DNA of 64,000 nucleotides. Source: Dimorphilus gyrociliatus. Lineage: Eukaryota > Annelida > Polychaeta > Dinophilidae. Positions 38,001-49,431 of this stretch are shown piece after piece; positions within the stretch are counted from its first letter, which is position 1, and every line of letters starts with the position of its first letter. A program made the translations under genes and the position numbers. The stretch lies in contig CAJFCJ010000007.1 in NCBI GenBank assembly GCA_904063045.1, positions 4,099,404-4,163,403 on the forward strand, in the 5' to 3' direction. Below the pieces are notes generated by a model. That model was not told the origin of the DNA. It worked only from the letters and a program-made list of their open reading frames with translations, and made no database searches.

Positions 38001-40527
38001 GATTTTAAAGAAACTTACTATTATATATACGTCATCCTGCCTAATAAAATATCTTTCGCCATTATCTACTTTAGGAAAGTTTGTTGGTTTTCCATCGCAT
38101 CTCCAGAGTACGGATTTTATCTGTAAAATGTGATTATAAAGTAGCATAATCTCTAAAAAAGTTAGTTATAACGAACTAAGTATCTATTTTCACTTTCGCG
38201 TTTGGTTTCATTAAGTTTATGTGTTAAATTCTCAAGATCCGAAAGTGCTCTTTGTAATGAAATTCTATCCTGATGATCACTAGGAGTACTCTTTAATAAG
38301 TCTTGCAACAAAAGTATAAATTGAGGAAATCTTTGTATAGGTTTTATTAATAAACCAGTTAAGGCTAGTCGATCTGGAGAAGATGCTTGTTTTTGCTATA
38401 TACAAACAAACAAAAATATAATATATGATATACTTTAAAAAACCAACAAACAAACAAATAATTAATATACCTGTAAGAATTCAGCAAATATTGGTTTTCT
38501 TGCTATCAGTTTCTTTGTTGTCTCACATGCCGTCGTATAGTTATTAACAAATTTACTATAAATTTCAAATACCAATGCTTTGTTAAACTGTTTTTCAACA
38601 AAACAAGAATGAAAAAAATTTTAGCAATATATTTAAATAACTACTTACAGCACCGGTAAATACGTCTCCAATTCTTTCGTCTATATCCCAAGATTGTGTA
38701 GCATTACTAAGTTCAATTTGAAACATTTCATGAATTCTATGAATTTGTGGAATGCACAAGAATATACTATCAATCTCTGATTCAGTCAATATAGGCGGTT
38801 TTGCATTGGCTAAGGATTGTTGATAGTCCTACAAAAAAAATTATTAATCCTTTTTATACTAATATATTTTTATATCTAATGAGAAGTTAGTGCTCCTATT
38901 CCTCGTAATAAGATCTATTTAATTGACAACGATGTGGGAGACATACAAGAAAGGATTGAAACCTCTTTTATTTATTTGTTTTCACGGAAGAGTAACCTTG
39001 GAAAAAAGACTCTTCACTTTAAAGCAGAAGAAATAAAATAAACCATTCTCTTTCTCTATATAATTTAAAAAAGAGAAGACTGACAATATAATTAACTAAC
39101 CACCTGTTGGTTTTACTACTACCATTTTGTTGTTACAATAAAAGAACATAACAAAACCATAGGCCTATTTGAGTTGATGGAAAAAGGAAACTAGGGTATA
39201 GGATCACTACGGCTCATTAGATTTCAGTTATTTGAGACTCTCTTACGAAGACTATCCGTTTTAGTGAATTTGCATAGGAAAGTTCGGTTTCTATAATATT
39301 CGAGACAATATGTCTTCTTTTTATCTATTTTTAGTAAGAAAGAATAAATTAGAAGAATAAATATAATAAAAATATAACATAGAATTAACTATGTTTATTA
39401 AAGATTTTTAAATATACCGTGTGTGTATATAAACTATACACAAGCATATATAAGAAATACTATTAAACTAATGTTATATCCTTTACCTTTATATTGCATA
39501 ATCCTTCCGGTTGTTGAGTTAATTCGGGTGGGGGATGTTTGTTGCAATCAAGTGAAAAGTCAAAAGACAGTAATGAATCCTGATCGTTGTATCTATTATT
39601 ATTTTTACTTGAGGAAGACGTCAAAGAAGATGCTCTTTTAATCTTTGAAACAAACTTTTGAAAGTTTGATTGCTGCATTAAAAGTATAAAGAAAAAAGTT
39701 ATTAATTTATTTAATAGTATATTGATATAAAAGAAAGAGGAAATGAATTTAGTAAAGGAAAATTAAACCTGATATAATTGTTGTAAAAATTGGATATTAT
39801 AGGCCTAGCTGAATATAAAATTGTTACATATATATTTTTGCTTTAAACTAAAAAACCCTATAAATATCAACTCAATAACCTGTCAGTATTTAATATTTTC
39901 AACTAAGATTGAAGTTAACCTTTACCACGCCTAATAAAGATATATATTAATAAATATAACATATAGGCATACTTGTTCAATTTTATACAATTAATGCTTA
40001 ATAGTATAATACATAGACTGTACATAACCAAATACATTAAATTAATTATCTAATAATTTTGGTAATTTAGCTATTAGTTGAGACTGTTTATGTCGAATTT
40101 GATTTTTGTTTACAAGATACTACACAGTACTCATATATACAGTGTACTACATATACCAATATACTAAACATATGTAACTGGAGAAAAGAAGTAAAATGTT
40201 TTTAGTAAATACAAACATTTTTTACATCATTTTTATGAATTTTATTATCTGGATCACTTTCCGTATCTGAGTTACCACTATTTTCGGGGCTAATATCGTT
40301 AGTAGTCTTGTAAGTTTCAACAGGTAATGAATAACGATTTTCACTATCTGTAAGAATGCAACAACAATGAAGAAAACAGGTTAGCTTTTGTTCTGCCAGG
40401 AATAAAACTTTAACAATAAAAGAAAAAAATTACTATGAGAACTTCTTAACGTAGAAGATTTTGATTCATCCGAGGATAGTTCGTCTAAAATATCCTCTAA
40501 ACTGTAAGAACTTGAATCAATATCCAT
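35013..40527 (-). CDS. ARHGEF10: Rho guanine nucleotide exchange factor, ARHGEF10 family
   Basis: Activates Rho GTPases (RhoA/B in the family) at membranes and the cytoskeleton. Roughly 18 exons on the minus strand. The first (40527) reads [15 protein letters not shown] Ser-rich region follows (39672-39491). The Dbl-homology domain starts in a 78-nt exon at 39324-39247 ([20 protein letters not shown]) that has no start codon and is easily missed, continues at 38831 ([26 protein letters not shown]) and 38396 ([20 protein letters not shown], then [11 protein letters not shown]). A PH-like region follows ([29 protein letters not shown]). The C-terminal half is the family's beta-propeller-like domain ([47 protein letters not shown] at 35800-35860). 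The tail (35013-35650) is acidic, then has [11 protein letters not shown]-type repeats. One or two exons in the 550-bp intron after 40228 could have been missed. ARHGEF10 versus ARHGEF10L is not decided. Confidence 0.88.
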
Positions 40528-41517
40528 ATTCTTCGCCCTATTTCCAATTTAATTTTTATTATTGATTTAAAACCTGAATTAAGTGGGCGGTTCTGTTCAA
40601 AATATATCATAAAACGAACCTTACTAATGTTATATAAACTGATAAAATAGAAAAGTTATAAAAGAATGATAATAGCAATTTAGGCAATAAAATTACAGAA
40701 GTTAACTGGTAATCATTACAGGCTGACGATATCTCTTCATTCAGTCCCCTTCTGATAAGAGAGTTTATCCATTATAAATTGTCAGTACTCGGTTGAAAAA
40801 ATATGATAGTAGATTTTTAGTGCAGATAAATCGATCTCTACCGCTAAACAGGCTATAGACCTTACTACCAGTATAGAATAGTATTGAATGATACACACGA
40901 TGAAGTAATTGGATAATGTAGGTCTATTAAATAAACAGTTCAAGCTTATTTTTTGTTTATAACATCATATTTTATTTGCTTTAAAGTTTTTTAACAAACA
41001 AATCAATTTTACTAAAATAATAACATAATTTATTGTATAAATAGATCTTTCATGATAAATCTCTAAAGAAGCTTTTAATATTAATTCCAAGATAATTTAA
41101 TTTCCCTATTTATATAATAGATAACTAAAGATTATATGTCCGTATTATTAAATAATCACAAATAAACACTTAGGAATTTGTTTGCTTTACAAATTAACCG
41201 GATTTATATTGAAGATTTTAATAAATATTTGATAAAAATAAACAAACGTTCTCTTGAATGTTAATAGCGCGCGAGCAGAAAAAAAAAGAACATTCGAATA
41301 TTACGATTTTTTTATGTAAAATGTGTAAAAAAATGTGTCTTTTTAGCCGAAATTGGATATTTCATTAAATGAAATTAACAAGTATATTTATTAAACACAC
41401 AAAAAAAAGTTAAAGTGAAGACAGTTGCACATTTTTTGAATGGAAAAGATCGGAAACAGTAACCAGTTTAGTGGTTGCTAAGAAAGCGATTATCCCGCAA
41501 TTTAAACAACAACGATA
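40528..41517. promoter_or_regulatory. Divergent intergenic region
   Basis: About 990 bp, AT-rich, between the ARHGEF10-like start (-) and the next gene (+). Should contain both promoters. No coding or RNA feature recognised. Confidence 0.35.
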
Positions 41518-42499
41518 ATGTCGAAAGAGGCTGTGGAAGATCGTGAATTTGAACGATTACTGTCCGAAATTAATCAAGCGACAGCTGCTCCAACTAAGAA
41601 ACATGATCTGATCTTTAATTCGAAAGGGTACTTCAGTGCTTTGCAAGCTTCGCGGCTTATTTATGCCCAAACTACTCCACCAGATAAAGTTCGGGCTCTA
41701 AAAATTTTAGAACCAGTACGTTTATCCTTTTATTTGCTTGTTCATTTAACTGAATATATATAGTTAGTATTTAAGTTGACACTTATCGATTACAGAGATT
41801 ATGCCGAATGACATGTTCAGAGGCTCGAGACATTATAAACTGCTTCACCATTGGTAATGACAAACTTTCTGCATTGAATGTTGTTAAAAGATATCTAACT
41901 GACTGCGAACGTGTCGAGAGTATTGAATTCATTTTATCTTGCTTCCCTTTTGAGAAAGACAAGTACTGTGCGTTGAGTATCCTAAAAACAGTACGATCGG
42001 ATGTAGCGGACTTAATGGCTGCTGGAGGCCATCAAGGTAATTTTTTTGTTTAGTGATTTAATGGCTAAGCACCCTTATTACATTATCGTCATATTTTTAA
42101 GGTTATGCTGCTCTGGGATCTCTCTTTACACAATCAAGGCCTTTGGAACTTCATACTTATGGAAGCCTCAACGAACAAACCCAACAAATGCCTGGTGGTG
42201 GAAAGCTTCTTTTACCGGCACTTGCCAAGACTGATGTATCACCATCAACCTACAGTGGCCATCCTTCCTACGCTTATAAGCAGGGACGAGACTACGCCGC
42301 CGATCGAGGATATCCAGGTAACCCTTTCTCAGAAGGAAGTTGGTTCAACGAAACTGGAGGAGAATGTCCAGCTAGACCTGCAGTTGAGGGTATTTATCCA
42401 ACCGGAGCTCCACTTAGTGGCCAACATCAAGCAGCCCAAGCCCCAGTAGGTTTCCCTAATGATCAGAGTGCGGAAATGTCCAAAGTTATTTGTCATTGA
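41518..42499 (+). CDS. Unrecognised protein with helical repeats and Gly/Pro-rich tail
   Basis: Three exons (41518-41715, 41796-42036, 42102-42499) sum to 279 codons, 278 residues, all in phase. The N-terminal half is helical and reads as two related units: FERLLSEINQATAAPTKKHD followed by YFSALQASRLIYA, and CSEARDIINCFTIGNDKLSA followed by SIEFILSCFPFEKDKYCALS. This pattern (helix pair, F/Y-x-C-x-PF-E-x-DK-x-x-A-L) resembles the DUF4476 type of small helical repeat, but I could not test that. The C-terminal 130 residues are rich in Gly, Pro, Tyr, Ser and Gln and probably disordered (GGGKLLLPALAKTD; YAYKQGRDYAADRGYPGNP). No signal peptide or membrane segment. Function unknown. Confidence 0.8.
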
Positions 42500-42780
42500 C
42501 AGACATTGCACTAGGCTAACTGGTAAAAGCACGTATTATAGATCCTTGAATAAATACGAACAGCTATTCCAACTTAAAATGATTTATGAAATACAGATTT
42601 CACATTATTCAATTCTTTTATTACAAAGTAATAATAACATTAACTTTAAAAAAAAAACAATCATTGCGCAATAAAAAAATATAAAAGCCAAGTTTTTTTC
42701 AATAAGAGCTAAAGGTGATGTTACTTTTCGATTGTAATCGATTAAGAAAACGATAAAATTACAAACTTGATACATTTTTC

Positions 42781-43532
42781 TTATGAAATATTATAATTCA
42801 TAACAAATCCTATTAAAACTACACCAAGGGCGGAAATCCATTGGAAGCTGATTTTGTCTCCAGCGTTACACAAGTCCGTACTGCAATAACATTTTCTATA
42901 CGATCCTCCCCCACTTTTATAAGTATGACATTCGTTCGAAAAGTAACTCTGCCGACTAACATCGCAAACTTTGGTAACAATTCTTGAATATCTCGGTGTG
43001 TTTTTATAGTAGCCAATCTTAGCAACGGTTATTAAACTAATACATGTATTGCATCCTTCTCTGATCCTCTTTCCCACTGAAGCACCAGAGCCTTCACGTT
43101 CTTCGCATAAATTTCCATAGCCTGCTTTCCATACGTTGCATTCGTAACATTTGATTGTTTTTCTTTGAGAGACTGCAAAAAATGTTATTTTGGTTAAAAT
43201 TTACTTCATCATCTAAGAAGTATATATCATTCTATTTTGCCAATTGAAAAAAGTTGTGTGAAATTTTCTTACTATTTTTAGTAAGTAAACGTTTTTACTT
43301 TGCTTTAAATATTGAACAAAGTTAAATGTAAAAAATCAATAGAGGACTTTACAGATTTATTTACCAAAACGTGCAATTTAAATCTGTAACCTTTTTATTC
43401 TTTTTAGAGTTTATATAAAGACAGAAATTTTAAATGCAATTTTTATTGAAATCGCTTACCTTGTGCTGATAGTGTAACGTCAAGGATATTCAAGGAAATA
43501 AACAAAGCTGTTATATAATACAGGATGTTCAT
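42781..43532 (-). CDS. Ly6/uPAR three-finger protein, probably GPI-anchored
   Basis: Two exons, 43532-43460 and 43172-42781, sum to 155 codons (154 residues). The first encodes a signal peptide (MNILYYITALFISLNILDVTLSAQ in two runs: MNILYYITALFISLN then ILDVTLSAQ). The mature part has the Ly6 cysteine pattern starting KCYECN and ending in the diagnostic CYCSTDLCNAG. A hydrophobic tail (WISALGVVLIGFVM) follows, as expected for a GPI-attachment signal. Such proteins modulate ion channels and receptors at the cell surface (for example Quiver/Sleepless in flies), or act in septate junctions; the specific role is unknown here. The divergent neighbour LUC7L begins about 285 bp away. Confidence 0.85.
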
Positions 43533-43599
43533 CTTAGCCGATTTCTGAATCAAGAGCTAAAAAGCAGGTAAACTTTCAATTAGTCCAGGTAAAGTCATA

Positions 43600-43746
43600 A
43601 CCGGAAGTTCGGACATATTGGGATATTTTCGTATTATTTATTTGAAATTTTTAAAAAATTTAGCATTTATAATAATATCGCCTTCTTTTAATTCGGACTG
43701 ATTTTACGAAACTTGTACTTTAAATCTAGGTGGCATCACTTCCGGT
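43600..43746. promoter_or_regulatory. Inverted pair of ETS-like motifs, LY6-LUC7L promoter
   Basis: ACCGGAAGT at 43600-43608 on the plus strand and its inverse CACTTCCGGT at 43737-43746 face each other within the 283-bp gap between diverging starts at 43532 and 43816. CCGGAAGT is the classic ETS/GABP core found in housekeeping promoters. Function here is inference. Confidence 0.4.
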
Positions 43747-43815
43747 TCAATCGTTGGTCCGTCGATTTTTTGTATCATTAAACAAGCGTATTGCACTCAT
43801 AGGACTGCGGCAAAC

Positions 43816-45397
43816 ATGTCTGCAGCAGATCAGGTGCGGGCGATGCTCGACGAGCTCATGGGTACTAATCGAGATGGTGAGATTGATTTTATTTCATGAT
43901 TTAAAAATGATCACCTAAAGCGTATAATAAAGAAATATTTTCAGCATCATATAAACTTTATTATGAAAATGATTGTAGGATTTTATGAATATGCAGATGA
44001 CAGTTGTAACCGAAACCGTTTTATTTTTTACCCAGAATAAGTGAAAAAATGAACGCGGAAAATAATAGGGCAGACAGTAAATCTCCGGGCATTCCGTGAG
44101 TTAATAACTTGTATCGATTACGTAATGTTTTATTTTATAACCCTATTTTTTGACAAAAAAAAATGGTTGGGTTGTAAGGTAAAAACATCTTAGGTCAAAA
44201 AATTATAAACATAAAAATAAGAGGGGTTTTGGTGAGTATTAAAAAATTCCCCTAAATCCACTCGCAGCTGCCCAAGATTAGAAATTATCGGTGTTCGTCG
44301 TGCGTATGTGTACATTTTTTCTATATTGTAATAGAGTTTAGAGAAAAGCAAACGAATAGGTCTTTTTGGGACATATCAAAAAGTTTTTCATCATAATCTA
44401 CGCAACAGGTGTAATAAAGAGGGAACAGCAAATTCTTTTTGACGATCCAAGAGTTTGTAAGAGCTTTCTTCTGGGTTGCTGTCCTCACGACATTTTAGCG
44501 AGCACAGTAAGTTTATACGAGAATTATTTTTTAAAAATATTACGTTACGTTTTTAACATTTAAACTGTTATGTTTAGAGAGCTGATTTGGGTGACTGTAG
44601 AAAAATTCATGATTTGGGACTTCGTGCGGATTATGAGCAAGCAGCCAAGAGGAAAGATCACTTTTATGATGTTGAAGCGGCTGAACAACTTCAAGCTTTC
44701 ATCAATGACTGTGACAGGAAAATAGAAGTAGCAAAAAAAAAATTGAAGGAGACGCAGCAAGAACTTGGGGAAGATGCTCTCGCAAAAGGTAATTGAAGTA
44801 ATTAAATATTTAATTTCCTAAGAAATTACCTTTGCAGGGGATGATATTCATGCACTCGGTGAACAAATTGGAACAAAACTCGCTAAAGCTGAAGAGTTGG
44901 GCGCCGAGGGACGAGTAGAGGAATCTCTAGCCCTTATGGAGGAAGTAGAAAATCTGAAAAAGAGGAAAGCTGATTCGGAAGTTGAATATCGCAATGCTAT
45001 ACCGGCCTCTTGTTACCAACAACAAAAACTTCGTGTTTGTGAAGTGTGTGCAGCCTATTTGGGTATTCATGATAATGATAGACGATTAGCTGATCATTTT
45101 GGTGGAAAGTTGCACCTGGGGTTTATTGAGATTCGACAGAAATTAGACGATTTTAGCCAAAATCTAATGGAGCGTAGATTAGAAAAAGAAAAAGCCAGAA
45201 GCAGTCGACGCGATGATCGACGAGATAGGAGGTCACGTAGCAGAAGCCGTGAACAGTATCGAGACAAAAGACGCAGCCGGAGTAGGGACCGACACCGTAG
45301 AAAGCATAGAAGTCGTTCTAAGAGCAGAGACAGAAAGCGCAAGTCAAAGGACAAGCGCAAGCGGTCAAGATCAAGGAGCAGGTCTAATTCTCGCTAA
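43816..45397 (+). CDS. LUC7L: LUC7-like splicing factor (U1 snRNP)
   Basis: U1-snRNP-associated protein that helps select 5' splice sites. Four exons (43816-43876, 44409-44506, 44578-44788, 44838-45397) sum to 310 codons (309 residues). It opens MSAADQVRAMLDELMGTNRD, has the first zinc finger in VCKSFLLGCCPHDIL to CRKIHD, a coiled coil, and the second zinc finger in RVCEVCAAYLGIHDNDRRLA then DHFGGKLHLG. The C-terminus (from 45190) is an RS domain with many SRSR, RDR and RKRK runs. The 532-bp first intron is by far the longest in this gene. The match covers both LUC7L and LUC7L2 types. Confidence 0.95.
43877..44408 (+). other. Long first intron of LUC7L
   Basis: 532 bp against 50-70 bp for the other introns of the gene. 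Contains a short frame starting near 44049 (MNAENNRADSKSPGIP, then stop) that might be an alternative cassette, but there is no strong support. Poison-exon style regulation is common in splicing-factor genes; here that is only a possibility. Confidence 0.3.
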
Positions 45398-45788
45398 TTA
45401 GATAAAGAAAAGGGTTATTTTGTAATGGAAAGCTTCTTTTTTTTGAATTTTTATGTTGTGATGTAAAAGTTTCGGAATGAGAAAGAATAAAGTTATTCTG
45501 AAAAATTTACATTATTCTTATTAATGTTTACCCCCTTTTCATTAGAATAGTCAAATATTTCTTTTATAAAATAAACAAGTAATTAGGAATATAACGAAAA
45601 TATATTTCTTTTAAGAGAATTTGTCTATTGACATAGAACGTTTATCTTTCAATATTATACATTTTTCATACTAATTTCATCGATAAATATATTGTATAGT
45701 GTTGCGATGCGATAACATTCGCTTGTTGTTGACCTATAACTGTATGTATATAAAGTAAGTGCGCAAGTTGAGAACTAGGACTCTTATT
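45398..45788. other. Gap between LUC7L and PHYH
   Basis: About 390 bp between two plus-strand genes. Holds a LUC7L polyadenylation signal (aataaa near 45488) and the PHYH promoter (tatataaag at 45747-45755, about 35 bp before the start, resembles a TATA box). Confidence 0.4.
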
Positions 45789-46772
45789 ATGGCAGAACGC
45801 TTGCGTAGAATTCGGACACATCTCTCGGCTAAACCTTGTGCCGTAGGAAGTCTTCAACACCACCAGGATGATAACTTCCAATATACCCTTAGTGGCAAAT
45901 CTGTTTTGACCAAGGAGCAGAGAGAATTCTACGAAAAAAATGGCTATTTAGTGATAAAAAAATTGGTTCCCCCAGAGAAAATTCAAAAATTTGTGGATAG
46001 ATTTGCTGAAATTGTTGAGAATAAAGACGATAAAGTTCCTGGTATGATTATTATGAGAGATGTTGCTGTAGCCAAAAAACTTGATATGGAACCGCATAAG
46101 GCTATAAATAAACTTCAAGACTTTCAAGAAGACCCTGTTTTATTCCAATATTGCTCTCTTCCAGAAATAATAAATTATCTTCCAAGCTTTATTGGAGATA
46201 ATATTATGGCTATGCACACTATGCTTATCAACAAACCACCAGATCCTGGTACCGATACATCTAGACATCCAATGCACCAAGATTTACATTACTTTCCTTT
46301 TCGGCCAGCCGAAAGGATAATATGTTCTTGGACGGCAATGCAAAAAATTAACCGTGAAAATGGATGCTTAGCCGTTATACCCGGATCACACAAAGGCGAA
46401 CTACTTAAGCATACTTATCCCTCTTGGAAGAAAGGTGTGAACAAGATGTATCATGGAGTAGAAGATTATGATCCCAAAATGCCGAGAGATTTCCTCGAAA
46501 TGGAACAAGGCGATACCGTCTTCTTCCATCCCCTTCTAATTCATGGTTCCGGATCCAATAAGACAAACGGATTTAGAAAAGCAATTTCCTGTCATTACGC
46601 CTCAAGTAATTGTGAGTACATTGATGTGGAAGGTACTGTGCAAGAGAACATTGCCAAAGAAGTTTTAGAAATAGCTTCTAGACGGGCAGGTGGACAAATT
46701 TCTGGTATTAAATATCACGATATTTGGAGATTTCGAGCAAGATTGGTTAACGGTGAAAAGGTGAATCTTTGA
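45789..46772 (+). CDS. PHYH: Peroxisomal phytanoyl-CoA 2-hydroxylase
   Basis: Fe(II)/2-oxoglutarate dioxygenase that starts alpha-oxidation of branched 3-methyl fatty acids such as phytanic acid. Single exon, 327 residues from the ATG at 45789. Residues 4-12, RLRRIRTHL, are a perfect type 2 peroxisomal targeting signal (R-L-x5-H-L), recognised by PEX7, which supports this start. The double-stranded beta-helix has the metal site [12 protein letters not shown] (H-x-D) and the distal His in [11 protein letters not shown]; Arg of [10 protein letters not shown] is placed to bind 2-oxoglutarate. Length equals the family's. No intron, unlike the vertebrate gene. Confidence 0.95.
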   Translation: MAERLRRIRTHLSAKPCAVGSLQHHQDDNFQYTLSGKSVLTKEQREFYEKNGYLVIKKLVPPEKIQKFVDRFAEIVENKDDKVPGMIIMRDVAVAKKLDMEPHKAINKLQDFQEDPVLFQYCSLPEIINYLPSFIGDNIMAMHTMLINKPPDPGTDTSRHPMHQDLHYFPFRPAERIICSWTAMQKINRENGCLAVIPGSHKGELLKHTYPSWKKGVNKMYHGVEDYDPKMPRDFLEMEQGDTVFFHPLLIHGSGSNKTNGFRKAISCHYASSNCEYIDVEGTVQENIAKEVLEIASRRAGGQISGIKYHDIWRFRARLVNGEKVNL

Positions 46773-47254
46773 AAGAGAATGGTCATTTTGATTTATTGAA
46801 AAACATGCTCTGTATTTTTTATTCCCTTTCATGATTTCCTTCCTTTCAGTATAATTGGAAAACAGTAATATCGTTAAACTATCCCTTAATTTGATGCATT
46901 GGTTTAATTGATCAAATAAAACTAATGAACTCATTAAGTCGATAATTATCTATATAGTTCAAAGATTAGAGAATCTTGAAAGCATTTTTAAGAAATTCAC
47001 AGATAAATGACCTACACCGCGCGACCTTTCACGTTCTCTATCGGAAATAAATAAAGACAACACATATTTATTGATTATTGTTTATTACAAAGTTCTCTTA
47101 TCTCACCTGCTTGCTCTGTTTACAAACAAGTACAAGCGTCCTTTATTTATTTTTCAAACAATTTTATAGAATTATAGGAATTACAAATGGATTATCTGCT
47201 TGTTAAGAGTCTAATTTATATATTTCATTTTATTGCTATTACTAGACAGTTTAA
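46773..47254. other. Convergent 3' region, PHYH / SLC52A
   Basis: About 480 bp between facing stop codons. A plus-strand aataaa near 46915 probably belongs to PHYH. No coding signal. Confidence 0.4.
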
Positions 47255-48613
47255 TTAACATGGACTGCCCACCTGAAAGACTTTGAAAACGTTAATTAAA
47301 AGGAAACTACATAAGGCTCCGACAAGAGAACCACCTTGATTAACCACACCACACCATAACAAACATTTCCTACCGTTATTCATTAATAAAGTGGCACAAC
47401 AGACTTTAGCATAGGATAAACATGCAAAGAGTATGACAGATGTTGAAATGATTAGGCATTTCCCAATCCAACCTTCTTTAAATGGTACTTCAGGACTGTA
47501 TGAAGCTATTGTCAGATGATAAATACAACAAAAACAGCCTAATACAGTTATTAAAACAATATAACATGAATTTTTCATACATTTAAACAAGGCAATGAAA
47601 CATACAAGAGGGTTTGCCAACATACCAAGCCTAACGGACAAATTGTAGGCCTGATTTCCGTATGGTAAACAACTATAAGTTTGAATAGACGGAATGATAC
47701 CATTTGTAAAGGCGTTAGAGACATATGTAACAGTTAAAAGTAAGATAACTTTGCCAGTTTCATTTTTATTTGCCCGATTTGATTGAATTTGAGAATCAGA
47801 TTTCCCTAAAGGTCTTGTTTCATTTTTGTTATAATGCTCCATTCTTTTTCGATAATAAAAGTGAAGGATAGAAAAGGCTATACATGAAACAGTTAAAACT
47901 GTCAAAAGAAAGAGCATGAAGGCAGAAACTGAGAATTTTGGGTCTTTATATTTAGGAATCAAAATCCATTGTGTTGAATTGGTTGAATTAACAGTTTGAT
48001 TAAAGCATACTGGCTCAGAACCTGTTCCTTGAATGAGACCAACCATTGAGGGCAGAAATCCACTTAAACCTTCACCAAAGTATAAAGCAGACATATATTG
48101 TGGATGGAAGAAAGCCATATAAGGCAAATAAACTACAGAGCTTGTACAATCAACAACAGCAAGTAACGATGCAAAAATGAAAAGATATAAGGATCGCTCT
48201 TTTCCGTTGATTATGGCAGTTTTGTTCCAAAAAGAATAGAGCATGACGGTAGATATCATGCCTACGACTATTATTATATATATGACGGGCCATTCCTTTA
48301 TTCTTTTAGATGAAACCTTTTCAAGTAATGTATAAATGAGTGGCCCAATATTTGCTATTTGAATTATGATAACTAAGTAAGACGATAGATTCCAAGATTC
48401 TGGTAAACGGTCAACAAAATATGGCAGTTCTACCCATAATCCATTAATATCTATCCAAGAAGAAGCTGCAAAGCAGGTGATAAGAATGTAAATCTTCCAA
48501 TCAACAAAAATTTTCCTATTATTTTTCAAAGGTGGTTTGTTTTGAACGAAAGAGTTTGTTAATTCCTCCATTTGTTTATCAGAGAATATTCCAGAATATT
48601 CATTTTCTGTCAT
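47255..48613 (-). CDS. SLC52A3: Riboflavin transporter (SLC52 family)
   Basis: Plasma-membrane carrier for vitamin B2. Single exon, 452 residues, start at 48613. About eleven hydrophobic segments. Family motifs are clear: SSWIDINGLWVELPYFVDRL, YLVIIIQIANIGPLIYTLLE, VDCTSSVVYLPYMAFF, YFGEGLSGFLPSMVGLIQGT, NAFTNGIIPSIQTYSCLPYG, and WCGVVNQGGSLVGAL near the end. The central loop after TM6 has three N-glycosylation sequons (NQT, NST, NST). Which of the SLC52A1-3 paralogues it corresponds to cannot be decided; the invertebrate gene may predate that split. No intron. Confidence 0.93.
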   Translation of the reverse strand: MTENEYSGIFSDKQMEELTNSFVQNKPPLKNNRKIFVDWKIYILITCFAASSWIDINGLWVELPYFVDRLPESWNLSSYLVIIIQIANIGPLIYTLLEKVSSKRIKEWPVIYIIIVVGMISTVMLYSFWNKTAIINGKERSLYLFIFASLLAVVDCTSSVVYLPYMAFFHPQYMSALYFGEGLSGFLPSMVGLIQGTGSEPVCFNQTVNSTNSTQWILIPKYKDPKFSVSAFMLFLLTVLTVSCIAFSILHFYYRKRMEHYNKNETRPLGKSDSQIQSNRANKNETGKVILLLTVTYVSNAFTNGIIPSIQTYSCLPYGNQAYNLSVRLGMLANPLVCFIALFKCMKNSCYIVLITVLGCFCCIYHLTIASYSPEVPFKEGWIGKCLIISTSVILFACLSYAKVCCATLLMNNGRKCLLWCGVVNQGGSLVGALCSFLLINVFKVFQVGSPC

Positions 48614-49431
48614 CGTCTGAAAGCAATTGTTAAATGATTGAAAATAATTTTAAATTAGAAAAGTGAAGGATGAATATGCGGGCGGAAGGGAACACATGGC
48701 TCTATTTGAAAAAAAATTCCCCCAGCAGTTGTTGATAGCGGCATTTCTAATTTCGTAATTATTATAAATATTTTAATATTACATTAAATTGTTAAGACAG
48801 CTGTGAAAATATAGGTACAATAAGATTTTTACAGGTACAAATTTTACACTCACGCCTATTCTTTATACTATCGCGTAATAAGTCACCTTCAATCTAATTT
48901 CATTTTTATCAAAAATGAAAGTTGATTAAATGTGCAAGTCCTCACTTCACTATTTAAGAATAAAAATGCCAAAGCTTTTACTGCCAATAAGGTGAAAACG
49001 TGTCATCAGTTTTGTTACTTGTTCTTGACATGATGAAAATATTATGAATGAAATAGTACAAAATATACCAGTTTTTACTGACACTTTCAGTTGAGAAACT
49101 GGAATAATTGTTAAACTAGAGTAATTTGCGCAGTACTGTTTTTTAAGCAAAAAATTTTAAAATAAAAAAATAATGTTACGAAACTCAATATCGTTTATTA
49201 ACAAAATTTTAAACATTATTACGAAACAATGAGACTTGAATAAAATATACAAAATTTTAGCTTGAATTCTTGAGAATGCAAAGTTCTTCAGATTCTAAAA
49301 CCTGAAAAAACCTGAAAACATATAAACAAATACAATCCTACTCTTAACTATATAACAATTTTTTTCATCTTTTCATATTTTTTTCCTACATTTTTTCATA
49401 TTTTTTTCTTTTTTCTTTTTTTTTTTTCTTT
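48614..49431. promoter_or_regulatory. Upstream region of SLC52A and downstream of PABPN1
   Basis: About 820 bp, AT-rich, including long T runs at 49379-49432. It contains the SLC52A promoter and the PABPN1 3' untranslated region. No reading frame with family resemblance was seen. Confidence 0.35.
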
